A model generated the notes under the pieces. The model had not been told where the DNA came from. It did not search any database and saw nothing but the letters and a program-made list of their open reading frames with translations. A stretch of DNA of 36,080 nt from a virus. Where the stretch lies: positions 1 to 36,080 of IMG/VR virus record IMGVR_UViG_3300023284_000200. One strand, given 5' to 3'. The translations under genes and the position numbers were made by a program. Positions 1 through 8,681 of this stretch are shown here, piece by piece; within the stretch, counting starts at the first letter, position 1, and every line of letters starts with the position of its first letter.

Positions 1-144
1 CAGTTCTTGTCAATCTTTGAATGGCAGGATTGAAGCCACCAGCATGGCCATGTGCAATGATCAGCCGCTGGCTGACAGGATCCCAATGCTGACCAGGTGA
101 AGTCTGCGAAGTGAATGGACCACTGAATCCCTGGAAGATTGAAA
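1..144. repeat. Terminal direct repeat, left copy (circular genome junction)
   Basis: The first 144 bases are identical to the last 144 (35937-36080). The repeat lies inside one continuous reading frame, not at a gene boundary. An overlap of this size inside a gene is what an assembler leaves when it opens a circular or circularly permuted molecule. A true short terminal repeat is less likely, because it would normally sit outside an open frame. The unit length is 35,936 bp. Confidence 0.95.
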
Positions 145-3097
145 CGGTACTGGCCACGTTTGACCTGAACCACTCATCTTCTGGCGCACCAAAGCTGATC
201 TTCACTGTATAGATTTCCTTCCTTGCGCGATCAGCGCCCATACAATGATTGATCGAAAAGTTTGCTGATCCAAAGTTTGCTGGCGTTCCACCAAGAAGTG
301 GAATGTATTTGGTATTCCCGGCAGCATCAGTGTACACGATAATGTCAAGGTCTTCAAAGTCTGGTGCCGTCCAGGGTGGAACGCCCGATGCCACGGCGTC
401 TGGATCTGGACAGAATATGCACAGCCCGTCCCTGGCACCCTGGCTGACGCCTGCAAAGTCCACCGTGCACCGTGGTTGCTCGCTCGCTGAAGTCACCTTC
501 ACTTCAAGCGTCCACAAATTATCATCCATTGTCAGGATCAGATCATCACCAAATGCCTTGGTGCTGGTCAAGATGTTCGATCCATCAAATGCTTCCTGCC
601 TGACAGTTCCCTGCCAAAGGCCACTGAAGCGCAGTGTGGCGCTGCCTACTGGGAAGGTGAACCGTAAGGTGGCCAAGGTGCCGATGTACGTACCTCCGGC
701 TGATACGGTATCACCAAGGGCCACTTCCCACTGTGGTCCTTCAAAGGTGTCATCTTTACGCGTGGCCAGGAAGTATTCATTGATGACGCCACTGCCACTT
801 CCTGGAACGCCACCAGAACCACTGCCCAGGCCAACACGCTTTTCCAGTACAGCTGTGGTGTTGTTCCATGGAGCACATTCCAGCAAGTTGGTGACCTGGC
901 AGATGCCAGCAACCTTGCGCCTGGTTGCCAGCTGCACGATGGCACCAGCAAAACTTCCACCACTATTCCTGGCATCCTGAACCTGCAGCTGCGAATTGAC
1001 CATCCACATCTGGTGCCGGACAAATCCGAAGCCCACCATCAAAGCATCACAGCCGATGTTCCGCATGACGTTCAGGTGCCGCACTAAGTCACTCTTGATC
1101 ACCTGGCCGCTGAATTGGCGCACGCCATCGGTGCGCACGCTCGCGCTGCCTTTGAAGTATCCAGCATCATCCAATGGCGTGACGTTCGCCATCATCTCTG
1201 ATCCCATGATGTCAACAACTGCACCGCTGCGTGGCTGCCACATCACAATGCGATTGTAAGCAGTGTCACGCGCTATGGTGTCGTAACATTCAGCAACATC
1301 AATGAACCCGCTGCCAGCTGCACCGCTTCCAAGTGCACCAGATCCACTTCCCAATCCAGGACATACACCAGCAGTGATGGTGTAAAAACTGGCAGGCACA
1401 TCTTCATTGGTGCGCAGTGCCAGGATTTCACTTGCTGTGAGCGTTGTCCAGTACAACCAAGTATTTGCAGCCCGTCCTTCCCAATACGCCACGTGCGCAC
1501 TTGCAAACCAACTCGCACCGACCAGGCCAACGCCACCAACAGATTTTCTGGTTCCACTAAGCGCTGCAGTAGCAACCAGAATACCATCTTCATACAGAAA
1601 TGTGTCTGTGGCTTCCGATGTGTCGTAAACTCCCACGTGGTCATACCACCTATCGTTCACAATCGTGGCAGAGTTTATGGCGTCAGCTGTAGCATCAGCA
1701 GTGTTGCATGGCAAGAATCCGAATTGATCAGTGGACCTTGCCCCCAAATAAAACACACCTAAATTGTTTGTGGTGGCCCTCCAGCCCATGCAATCCCTTC
1801 CTGTACCGTCCAGTCCATCCACCCATTGCTTTAAACGCACAGCAAAGTCACCACTGCCTGTGGGGAACGCTGCCTGTGGTATGGACACATACCTTTGATC
1901 AGCCAGAAGGAATTCATACGCATCCTGGATTGGACCTGTGACCTGGTCGCCTGCAACCCATGCTGCGTTGTCGGTCGCAACGGTGCCATCATTGTTGTAC
2001 TGGGTGCGGTCGTTGACAGTGCCACCAGTGGGGTCTTCCAGGTAATCAAGCACCACGTGCAGCGTAGTCCTGTAGGTATTGTACTGGCCGAATTCTTCAT
2101 CCACACCAGGAATGGTGGCAGTGGCATCGCCAGCATAGATGACAACGTGAGTGGTGATGCCTGCCATCAGGTCAACTTCACCAGTGTACTTAAAGCGCAT
2201 ATATCCATCCACGCTTCCGCTTCCAACGGTGATGGACAGGATGTCCAGTGGAAGACGCGTGGTACCATCTGACTTGGTCATCACCAGGTCAGCGCCACCC
2301 GCTTGAACGACAGCTTCAAGGCCAGTCACGTCAAGGAAGTGAATCGTGCCTGTATATTCATGTATGTCATCACCAGGATCACCGCTTCCTGGTACAAAGG
2401 CAGTTCCATCAATAGCACAGCACCACTGGGTGCTTCTGGTCGATGGATCAAAACCTGTGAATGCAATGGGTGCATTTGGCACATCACCAGATCCATCATC
2501 ACTGTCAAGGCTGAAGTATTTGAAGTCAACGGTGCCTGTGCCGTTAAACCTTCCAAAGCCCACGCGTCCAGTCGAGTGATCCACATCTGTTTCTTCAACA
2601 TCCCAGGTACCTGGTTCTGCTACGCCAACAGCCCACACCTTCATTTTAAGCGCTGTGCCTATGAACTGCAGGCGCACAAAATACCAGGTGTTTGCCGATG
2701 TCGATACAGCCGCAGCTGATCCTACAAAGCTGAACACGTTGGCCGTGTACTTGAACAGTCCAACGTTCCCGGCACCCATGTCAATGTATGCGGCATATCC
2801 ATTCTTGCTACCTGACGCGCCGCTGCTTCTGCACCACAACCTGAAAATTCCATCAATGGCTGATGACTGCCTGAAGACGCATAACACCTGGCCATCAGCA
2901 ATATCACCTGGCGTATCCCACTGGGCAAGGTTTGAACCATTTGTCCCTGATGGGTAGCGAACCAACGTCCCTGCAAAGTCTGCTGCATCAACTGTCTCCT
3001 CTGGCGCAGGCGTCATGGTGGTATCCCACTTGTCAGTCCAGTCAAGCATGAACTGATCATGGTTGTACCCATGGAACGCTGTTTCAAATGTCGGCAT
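1..3097 (-). CDS. Large tail/appendage protein with DUF2341-like and LamG-like lectin domains (N-terminal part; runs off the left edge)
   Basis: Reading the minus strand from the ATG at 3097, I found no stop down to base 1. Through the terminal repeat the frame continues at 35936 and stops at 35407, giving 1208 aa. An in-frame stop at 3107-3109 limits the start. Residues about 255-340 resemble DUF2341 modules (ends VVIYAGDATATIPG), and about 350-540 resemble a LamG/concanavalin-A jelly roll (DPTGGTVNDRTQYNNDGT, then YVSIPQAAFPTGSGDFAV). Residues about 605-895 are paralogous to the whole upstream 306-aa protein. Gly-Ser linkers (GLGSGSG, PGSGSG) separate modules. Its place after the hub genes and before the lysis genes suggests a receptor-binding or glycan-binding tip protein; that role is inferred. 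Confidence 0.85.
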   Translation of the reverse strand, partial: MPTFETAFHGYNHDQFMLDWTDKWDTTMTPAPEETVDAADFAGTLVRYPSGTNGSNLAQWDTPGDIADGQVLCVFRQSSAIDGIFRLWCRSSGASGSKNGYAAYIDMGAGNVGLFKYTANVFSFVGSAAAVSTSANTWYFVRLQFIGTALKMKVWAVGVAEPGTWDVEETDVDHSTGRVGFGRFNGTGTVDFKYFSLDSDDGSGDVPNAPIAFTGFDPSTRSTQWCCAIDGTAFVPGSGDPGDDIHEYTGTIHFLDVTGLEAVVQAGGADLVMTKSDGTTRLPLDILSITVGSGSVDGYMRFKYTGEVDLMAGITTHVVIYAGDATATIPGVDEEFGQYNTYRTTLHVVLDYLEDPTGGTVNDRTQYNNDGTVATDNAAWVAGDQVTGPIQDAYEFLLADQRYVSIPQAAFPTGSGDFAVRLKQWVDGLDGTGRDCMGWRATTNNLGVFYLGARSTDQFGFLPCNTADATADAINSATIVNDRWYDHVGVYDTSEATDTFLYEDGILVATAALSGTRKSVGGVGLVGASWFASAHVAYWEGRAANTWLYWTTLTASEILALRTNEDVPASFYTITAGVCPGLGSGSGALGSGAAGSGFIDVAECYDTIARDTAYNRIVMWQPRSGAVVDIMGSEMMANVTPLDDAGYFKGSASVRTDGVRQFSGQVIKSDLVRHLNVMRNIGCDALMVGFGFVRHQMWMVNSQLQVQDARNSGGSFAGAIVQLATRRKVAGICQVTNLLECAPWNNTTAVLEKRVGLGSGSGGVPGSGSGVINEYFLATRKDDTFEGPQWEVALGDTVSAGGTYIGTLATLRFTFPVGSATLRFSGLWQGTVRQEAFDGSNILTSTKAFGDDLILTMDDNLWTLEVKVTSASEQPRCTVDFAGVSQGARDGLCIFCPDPDAVASGVPPWTAPDFEDLDIIVYTDAAGNTKYIPLLGGTPANFGSANFSINHCMGADRARKEIYTVKISFGAPEDEWFRSNVASTVSIFQGFSGPFTSQTSPGQHWDPVSQRLIIAHGHAGGFNPAIQRLTRT

Positions 3098-3098
3098 A

Positions 3099-3197
3099 TC
3101 AGAACTTCAGTTTTTTAGGCGCTGGACATGTAAAGTATATGTGGCCGGCCGTCCTCGAGCAGCACCTGGTCAAAACGTGCAAAGGCAAAACGCGCAT
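3099..3197 (-). CDS. Putative 32-aa micro-ORF ending in a PAPKKLK peptide
   Basis: ATG at 3197 opens a 32-aa frame whose TGA (3099-3101) falls one base before the ATG of the large tail gene, as in coupled genes. Its C-terminus (CPAPKKLKF) matches the frames encoded by the two 80-bp repeats at 10632 and 23841 (LPATKKLR, LPAPKKLR). Third-position differences (cca/ccg, gcg/gca, ctg/cta) look like selection on the peptide. No family is recognised and the N-terminus is uncertain, so it could instead be part of a non-coding element. Confidence 0.35.
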   Translation of the reverse strand: MRVLPLHVLTRCCSRTAGHIYFTCPAPKKLKF

Positions 3198-3216
3198 CTT
3201 GCCTTCATTTCTTAGG
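3108..3216. repeat. Diverged copy of the intergenic structured element
   Basis: The stretch begins with GTTTTTTAGG, ends with CCTTCATTTCTTAGG and contains CACCTGGTCA. These are the same boundary and core words, in the same order, as the 80-bp repeats at 10632-10711 and 23841-23920. It is longer (about 109 bp) and less conserved. Like the others it fills the gap between two minus-strand structural genes, overlapping the stop codon of the upstream gene. Confidence 0.5.
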
Positions 3217-4132
3217 TTGTCCATTCTGGAATTCCCACCTGCAACTTATCATCACCAACAGTGATTCCTGTGCGTGGGTCCAACGCCACGCCTGTGAAAG
3301 TCACCAACATGCGTGGTTGCACGTTCGCTTCATCCACGCTTGCTTCGATGGTCCAGGTTCCAGTTGGAACAGTGCCTGTGGCATCGTCTGCTGATGCTGT
3401 CTTGATAAGAGCACCTAGCAGGTTTCCTGTCCAGTCAAAGTAAAAGATTGACAGCGCCACCTGGTCACCTTCTAACTTGATCCGTGCACCTTCTATGGGA
3501 AGGATCCAGGTCAGCGTTGGATCGTTGTTTCCACTTTTGACCAGGGTGCCTGAAAAGTCAACGCTCGCACCACGTCCGAAAGGATCCCAAAAGGGTCCAC
3601 GCCATCCGGTCTGGTTCTGCCTGAATAGTCCAAATTCCTGATTGGATCCAGAGCCGCTGCCAAACGCTCCAGAGCCGCTGCCAAAGTCTTCAGCAAATTG
3701 AAGTACCTCAGTGCATGTCCATGGGTAGCCTTCAAGCAGATTGTCTGACTGGAAGATGGCGCCTTGAAAGATGTTTGACTGCAGGCGAACCAATCCACCA
3801 GCCATGGTGCCTGGTCCACTGCGTTCATCCAGCACATCAAGCATTTCAGCAACTGCCCACACCTGGTGCCTTTTCCATCCGAGCAAATAAGCTGTCACAG
3901 GCCACTGCTGTTGGCACATCCTGCGCAGCGCTGTGATGTGACATTCATTGATGATTGGAAGATTCAGCACATGACGCCTGGCCACCACCCTGCGCACGCC
4001 ATCAATATCAATGGTTCGTTCAGACACCGTTGGCGTAGCTGCACCAAGGATCATGCTGCCAGGCACATCAACGCAGTGCCCTGTCATCTCTTGAACAAAG
4101 ATTGCTCTGGTATATCCGTCGCGTGCTGGCAT
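3212..4132 (-). CDS. Tail-tip protein paralogous to the central part of the large tail protein
   Basis: The 306-aa product has no domain I can name, but aligns along its length with residues about 605-895 of the downstream 1208-aa protein. Shared marks include RD-x-Y-x-R near the N-terminus, 'GW-KRHQ-VWAV' versus 'GF-VRHQ-MWMV', an N-LLE-x-x-PW motif, and paired Gly-Ser linkers (FGSGSGAFGSGSG) followed by GP-FW or GP-QW. DNA at about 3640-3680 has a direct repeat encoding the linker. The gene overlaps the end of the 624-aa hub-like gene and is followed by the diverged repeat element. It is likely a baseplate or tail-tip component. Confidence 0.75.
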   Translation of the reverse strand: MPARDGYTRAIFVQEMTGHCVDVPGSMILGAATPTVSERTIDIDGVRRVVARRHVLNLPIINECHITALRRMCQQQWPVTAYLLGWKRHQVWAVAEMLDVLDERSGPGTMAGGLVRLQSNIFQGAIFQSDNLLEGYPWTCTEVLQFAEDFGSGSGAFGSGSGSNQEFGLFRQNQTGWRGPFWDPFGRGASVDFSGTLVKSGNNDPTLTWILPIEGARIKLEGDQVALSIFYFDWTGNLLGALIKTASADDATGTVPTGTWTIEASVDEANVQPRMLVTFTGVALDPRTGITVGDDKLQVGIPEWTT

Positions 4133-6006
4133 TATCTGAGGCTGATCAGGTTTTCATATACCAAAAACTGCGTGGTTTCTGTGTGGAGGTCAACGTTCAA
4201 ATATATGGGAAGGAATCGTGCTTGGCGTCCATAGACCGTGTTGAACAGAGCGTGTCCTGGCGTCAGGATTCCAAGGAAGGTGCCACGCAGCAGACGACCG
4301 CCAGCGCCACTTCTGGCCAGGCGCATTCTGGCCGTATATTCTGACATGTCGCTGAAGGGACCTTCACCCGGCACTGTTGGATCTGTCCATCTGTTGGTTT
4401 CTTCCCACAAGCCCAGGCCATTCACGTCTACCTCCATTTGAATGAAGTCAGTGGTGCGTTCCTGGATGTAAGCATGCCATGGCCTTTCGTACTTGATGAC
4501 ATCGCCTTCAGTGATCGTGCCACCAATTTCAGAATACACGATGCGGCCAGGGTGTGGTGGGATCAGCTTATTTGTGGATTCCTGCCTGAACAAGCAATCA
4601 AAGTTGCGCAGGTGCAGGAAGAAATCAGTACCAGTGTCACCCAATATGCGCAGCCGCAAATAACCATCAAACGGCATGGGATCCTTCACGATTTTCAAAA
4701 GGCTATACCAGGTCAGACTTGCTGGAAGGGTCCCGTTGGCGTCTGGCGTTCTGATTGAATCACCCAGTGTTGTTGGCGTTTCAGTCCACAGGCTGGGTGA
4801 CGCGCCATCGGCATACTGCACAGCTTTGCTGGTGTCGATAGGCACAGCCTGGTACTGCCATTCAATTTCGTGTGTGCCAACACCTGCCAGGGTGTACTCC
4901 ATGGCATATTCAAACTGTGGTATGGGTTGGATTGGCGTGCCTTCCTGCACCAGCAGCTGGTCCTGGTGGATCTCGTTGCCACCATCTTCAATGAATCCAC
5001 CTTCAGTTGTTTCAATGAAGGTACCCGCAGCTGTTTCAATCCAGAAGATATTGTTGCCAGCGGCAACCCACCCTTCAGATAACTTGCCTTTGTCAATCTT
5101 CGTGTCAGTGAAAGCGTCTGTTTTCTTGCCCACATTGATGATCACAGAGTGCACGCCATCGAATCTTCCCTTCAGCGTGTCGTCAGTCACAATCAGGGTT
5201 TCAAGTTGCGCATCAAAAGCCACTTCAGTGACCGTACCAGCGCCATGGTCATAGAGTGCAGCCAGGCGCGATGCAATCGAAATATCCAGACCATTTAACC
5301 ACTGCTGCGCTACACGCCAACGCTTGCCAAAAAACAGATCATTGAACACAATCACCTGGAACGCTTCAGCGTAGTCAGTCAGCTGATCACCAGCTGGTTC
5401 AATTTCTTCTGCGTCCTGATCTGTGCCCTTGTATGCGAAAGCCAGATCAGGCCAGCGAAGCTGCGTTATAAGGCTGCCATTAATCCCTGTACGTTCGTTC
5501 TGCGTTCCGTAGGTATAAAGGATGTCCTGCTCACGTAGCTGCGTCACGAGCAATTCCTTGAACACCTCATGCAGTGTCAGGGTGGCTGCACCACTGAAGG
5601 CATTGATGTTGGGAAGGCGTGTAAGTCCACAGTATCCAATCAGGCGCGTTTCAGGCGTGGCCAGGTCAGTCTTCAGTGGGCTGAATGATTCAGCCAGCTT
5701 CACAAACATTTCCATCTCATAGGTCAGCGTTTCATCGAAGATGCGCAATGTGAATCTGAACTGGCTGCTGGTATCCAGATCATTGTATATGACGCCACCA
5801 GGATCTGTGATCGTGAAGTTGATCGTGGATGGCATGATCAAACGATCAAAAAATCTATTGGGTGAATCCTGCCCCCACTGAATGGATGATGTCAAACTGA
5901 TGTCATGATCATCAGTAACCAGGATGGCATTCTCGTGGCGCAGCTGAAACGTCCAGCGCCTGTTGCGTCCATGAAGCAGGCCTTGGTATTTGGTGAGATC
6001 CGGCAT
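4132..6006 (-). CDS. Putative tail hub / baseplate protein (624 aa)
   Basis: The ATG overlaps the tape measure stop codon (TAATG at 6004-6008), as is usual for the first distal-tail gene after the tape measure. The sequence is rich in beta-strand-forming residues, with jelly-roll-like stretches at about 300-480, and lacks signal or membrane segments. No family motif is certain. By position it should be the distal tail (Dit-like) or tail-associated (Tal-like) protein joining the tube to the tip fibres. It ends at the start of the 306-aa protein. Confidence 0.7.
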   Translation of the reverse strand: MPDLTKYQGLLHGRNRRWTFQLRHENAILVTDDHDISLTSSIQWGQDSPNRFFDRLIMPSTINFTITDPGGVIYNDLDTSSQFRFTLRIFDETLTYEMEMFVKLAESFSPLKTDLATPETRLIGYCGLTRLPNINAFSGAATLTLHEVFKELLVTQLREQDILYTYGTQNERTGINGSLITQLRWPDLAFAYKGTDQDAEEIEPAGDQLTDYAEAFQVIVFNDLFFGKRWRVAQQWLNGLDISIASRLAALYDHGAGTVTEVAFDAQLETLIVTDDTLKGRFDGVHSVIINVGKKTDAFTDTKIDKGKLSEGWVAAGNNIFWIETAAGTFIETTEGGFIEDGGNEIHQDQLLVQEGTPIQPIPQFEYAMEYTLAGVGTHEIEWQYQAVPIDTSKAVQYADGASPSLWTETPTTLGDSIRTPDANGTLPASLTWYSLLKIVKDPMPFDGYLRLRILGDTGTDFFLHLRNFDCLFRQESTNKLIPPHPGRIVYSEIGGTITEGDVIKYERPWHAYIQERTTDFIQMEVDVNGLGLWEETNRWTDPTVPGEGPFSDMSEYTARMRLARSGAGGRLLRGTFLGILTPGHALFNTVYGRQARFLPIYLNVDLHTETTQFLVYENLISLR

Positions 6007-8087
6007 TAACTGGTGGCCTCTCTGGTCCGTATTTGTCCACGCGTGGAAGTGATGCTTGCCTTGGTTTCATCCAAACGTGCAGAAATCTGTTCTGTCGTTG
6101 CCGACAGCTGGCCGTTGATCGTCAGAGCAAGTTCCAGTGGACCCATGCCAGCGCTAAGTGGCACACCAGAATTGATGCGCTTTAGAAGTGGTCTGTTCTC
6201 AGATGCAGCCCTGGCATTGATGACTTCTTCGCCAGGCGTCAGGCGCGTCAAGACATTGTCCTGGCCTGGTGGACCAACGATAGTACCACCAGTAGCAAAG
6301 CCCGGCACAAGTGCGCTGAATAGCGCCTTCATTGCGCCAGCCACAAGTGGTCCAACTATCAGTGCAGCTGGACCGAGTGATCCGAGCGACTTGGCAATAG
6401 CTTGGGCAAGTTCAGCCACAATGATACCTTTGATCTGATTTTTTATCGCATCGGCTGCAGACTGGCCTTGAAGCACTGCCCTGATGCTGCCTTCAATCGC
6501 TTGCTGTTGGTTCTTCTTCTGCTCTGCTGCCAACTGCGCCTTGATGGCTGCTTCTTCTCTGGCTGCATCAATCCGAAGCTGTGCAGCTTCGAGTTCCACA
6601 AAGGTGCGCTGCATCGCTGATGTCATTAGCTCCTGATTTGTTGCCAACTCCAGCGCTGCTGCTTCAGCTATCTGTGGTGCCACTGCACCCTTCAGCAGTT
6701 GGCGTTCCAGTTCCAGCGCCAGGATTTCTTGATTCAGCCTGATCAGTTCCTTAGTCAACGCGCCTTCCTTAACCAGAGCATCACGCTGCGCTTTGAGCAA
6801 CGCCAACCTGTCTTCTGGTGGTTCTGGAGGACCTGCACCTGGACCAGGACTTGGTGTACCTGATGGAAATGTGCCACCTGTTCCAGCACCTGCACCACCA
6901 CCACCAAAACCTGCATCAGCTTCATCCTGCGCCTTCCCCCGATCGAGCAGCGCCTGTGCCAATTCGAATTCGCTTTTTGCCACAGCCTGCAACACAAGAC
7001 TCCTGATCTGCAGTTCACGATTGAATTCCTGCAGGCGCACCACTTCTTCTTCATTGCCAAAGAACTTCGCCACCTTCTGGCCTGCCTCATTGATTGCAAT
7101 CAGAATATCTGTGTACACCTTTTCGACGGTACGCGCAACGCCAATGATTCTGCGCCACACAGAAATCAACGTATTGCTCATTCCCTGGAATTTGCTGATC
7201 AAAACACTGGCACCTTTCACGGTGCTGATGAAGGCCTGGCCAACAGATTTGACAAAGGCCAACGTTTCAGGATCTTCAACAAAAGCCTTCAAGTCATCTG
7301 CCAGCGCAGTCAGTTCTGGCCTCAGTTCAGAACCTATCGCTTCCTTTAGATCACCAACGCTGTTGCCCAGCTGCACAAACGGATCAACTGTGGCAGCTGC
7401 CAATCCTTCAAAGTTGTTCTTCAGGACTGCTGATAGAGCGTTGACCTTCTCCATGCCTGATAACGCATCCAGCTGCGCAGCTTCAGCATCTGTCAGTGCT
7501 ATACCATAACGCTTAAGCGCACCGCTGCCATCACTGAACACTTTGCCAATGGCTTGTGCCACCGAATTCAGGTCAACAGTTGCGCCTGTGGCCTTGGCCA
7601 CGCCAGCAGCCATGTCCACCATGTCTTGAGTCAGCACAGCAGCGCCTTCTGCACCAACTTCTTTGAAGCTTAAAAGCATAGCTTGCGCAGTGATGATGGA
7701 TTCATCACCGAAGTTGGAAACAGCCTGAACTGCGCTGGCCATTTTGGTCAGCTTCTTGAAACTGGTTTCCGACACGTCACCAAGGTTCTTCAATGCCTGT
7801 TGCAGCTTGCGTTCTGCAATCTGTTGGATGCCTGCCAGCCTCACCGAGTCGTTCAAAACCCTGAAGCCCTTGCGTGCCAGGTTGCTGATGCCACGCAGCG
7901 CACCCTGGATGCCAGCAGCTGCGAGCGTTCCAAAGGCCACGCTGGTCACCGCACCAAAACGCTTGGATGTTTTCGTGGTCTTGTCAATGGCTTTGTCAAG
8001 GTCCACAACTGCCTTGCGGTCAACCTGAACCCTTTTGGCCATCCCCTTATCATCAAGCTCCAGAACTATTTGAACCTTACGTGCCAT
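6006..8087 (-). CDS. Tape measure protein
   Basis: The 693-aa protein starts one base after the tail chaperone stop. It has long helical segments, a hydrophobic helical patch (about 575-610, rich in Ala, Gly, Leu), a Gly/Pro hinge (about 400-425, GFGGGGAGAGTGG and a PSPGPG run), and Gln/Glu/Ala coiled coil at about 430-560. A C-terminal block with PGFATGGTIVGPPGQDNV resembles the conserved tail of many phage tape measure proteins. At about 1.5 angstrom per residue, the length predicts a tail near 100 nm (inference). Confidence 0.9.
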   Translation of the reverse strand: MARKVQIVLELDDKGMAKRVQVDRKAVVDLDKAIDKTTKTSKRFGAVTSVAFGTLAAAGIQGALRGISNLARKGFRVLNDSVRLAGIQQIAERKLQQALKNLGDVSETSFKKLTKMASAVQAVSNFGDESIITAQAMLLSFKEVGAEGAAVLTQDMVDMAAGVAKATGATVDLNSVAQAIGKVFSDGSGALKRYGIALTDAEAAQLDALSGMEKVNALSAVLKNNFEGLAAATVDPFVQLGNSVGDLKEAIGSELRPELTALADDLKAFVEDPETLAFVKSVGQAFISTVKGASVLISKFQGMSNTLISVWRRIIGVARTVEKVYTDILIAINEAGQKVAKFFGNEEEVVRLQEFNRELQIRSLVLQAVAKSEFELAQALLDRGKAQDEADAGFGGGGAGAGTGGTFPSGTPSPGPGAGPPEPPEDRLALLKAQRDALVKEGALTKELIRLNQEILALELERQLLKGAVAPQIAEAAALELATNQELMTSAMQRTFVELEAAQLRIDAAREEAAIKAQLAAEQKKNQQQAIEGSIRAVLQGQSAADAIKNQIKGIIVAELAQAIAKSLGSLGPAALIVGPLVAGAMKALFSALVPGFATGGTIVGPPGQDNVLTRLTPGEEVINARAASENRPLLKRINSGVPLSAGMGPLELALTINGQLSATTEQISARLDETKASITSTRGQIRTREATS

Positions 8088-8088
8088 G

Positions 8089-8358
8089 TTAAATGCTCTT
8101 TGAGTGTTGCAGCTGCGTCTTGGACATCATGCGCCTGTGGTCGTCTTCAGCCTGGTCAATGTTTTGCAGCTTGATCCATACCAGCGCCTGGTGTAATTCC
8201 CACTGGTTCCACACCATATCAAAGTCAACTGGGTCAAGCCTTCCGAGTGCAAAGGAAAAAGACTTGGCAGGCGTTCCACCACCAAGCTGTGCTGACATAC
8301 CTTGACGCTCAGTCAGGCTGCTTCTGATCAGGTACGCTTTTGTCAGCTGATGGCGCAC
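8089..8358 (-). CDS. Tail assembly chaperone, downstream frame (T part of a G-T frameshift pair)
   Basis: This frame lies between the G-like gene and the tape measure, where lambda-type phages encode the second chaperone domain. Its only independent start is a GTG at 8358, with no clear ribosome site. It is in the -1 frame relative to the upstream gene, and a slippery heptamer lies at 8367-8373. The likely product is therefore a 193-aa fusion: 101 residues of the upstream protein plus 92 residues from this frame. It would coat the tape measure during tail assembly. It ends one base before the tape measure ATG. Confidence 0.7.
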   Translation of the reverse strand: MRHQLTKAYLIRSSLTERQGMSAQLGGGTPAKSFSFALGRLDPVDFDMVWNQWELHQALVWIKLQNIDQAEDDHRRMMSKTQLQHSKSI

Positions 8359-8669
8359 CTGAAGATAAAATTTGCAATGACTGCTGACATAAAGCCTTCA
8401 TACATCACAGGCGTCCAGGCATTGACGTTGTACTTGTTGCCGTTCTCGAGAATAGCATCGAGCAACAACGGTGCTCTGGCCAGCTTGGGGAGACTCATCT
8501 CGACCAGTTCAAGTTCACCTGAAATCAGCAGATCAACTTCCACATCAAGGATGGCACACACGTGTTCGCATTGGCCAACGGTCACGGGTTTGAAGCGTGG
8601 CGCTGGTTTCATCTTCACGCGTGTACCATCCCGCCTGAAGCCATTGAAAACAAACGATAATAAACTCAT
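8343..8669 (-). CDS. Tail assembly chaperone, upstream frame (G-like)
   Basis: The 108-aa protein follows the putative tail tube gene by 12 bases and overlaps the T-like frame by 16 bases. Family similarity is weak by eye (an all-alpha protein with LISGELELVEMSL in the middle). Order, size, overlap and slippery site together match the G/GT arrangement of long-tailed phages, where most ribosomes make the short chaperone and a few make the frameshifted longer one. Confidence 0.7.
   Translation of the reverse strand: MSLLSFVFNGFRRDGTRVKMKPAPRFKPVTVGQCEHVCAILDVEVDLLISGELELVEMSLPKLARAPLLLDAILENGNKYNVNAWTPVMYEGFMSAVIANFIFRCAIS
8367..8373 (-). promoter_or_regulatory. Programmed -1 ribosomal frameshift site (A AAT TTT)
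   Basis: On the minus strand the codons read gcA AAT TTT atc in the frame of the 108-aa chaperone, fitting the X XXY YYZ slippery rule. After a -1 slip the frame stays open for 92 codons to 8092. It lies seven codons before the upstream stop, as in known G-GT pairs. No strong downstream pseudoknot was identified by eye. Confidence 0.65.
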
Positions 8670-8681
8670 ATCAAACGGGAT

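Noticed and set aside
249-980. 243-aa plus-strand open frame
   Set aside because: It lies antisense to the continuous large tail gene, has no family features, and its composition is a frame shadow.
646-1023. Minus-strand 80-125 aa frames at 202, 646, 1273, 1831, 2326 and 2722
   Set aside because: All are in one alternative frame of the large tail gene, whose own frame is open throughout 1-3097.
6793-7509. 238-aa Pro/Ser-rich plus-strand frame
   Set aside because: Antisense shadow of the tape measure gene; low-complexity translation of the opposite strand.
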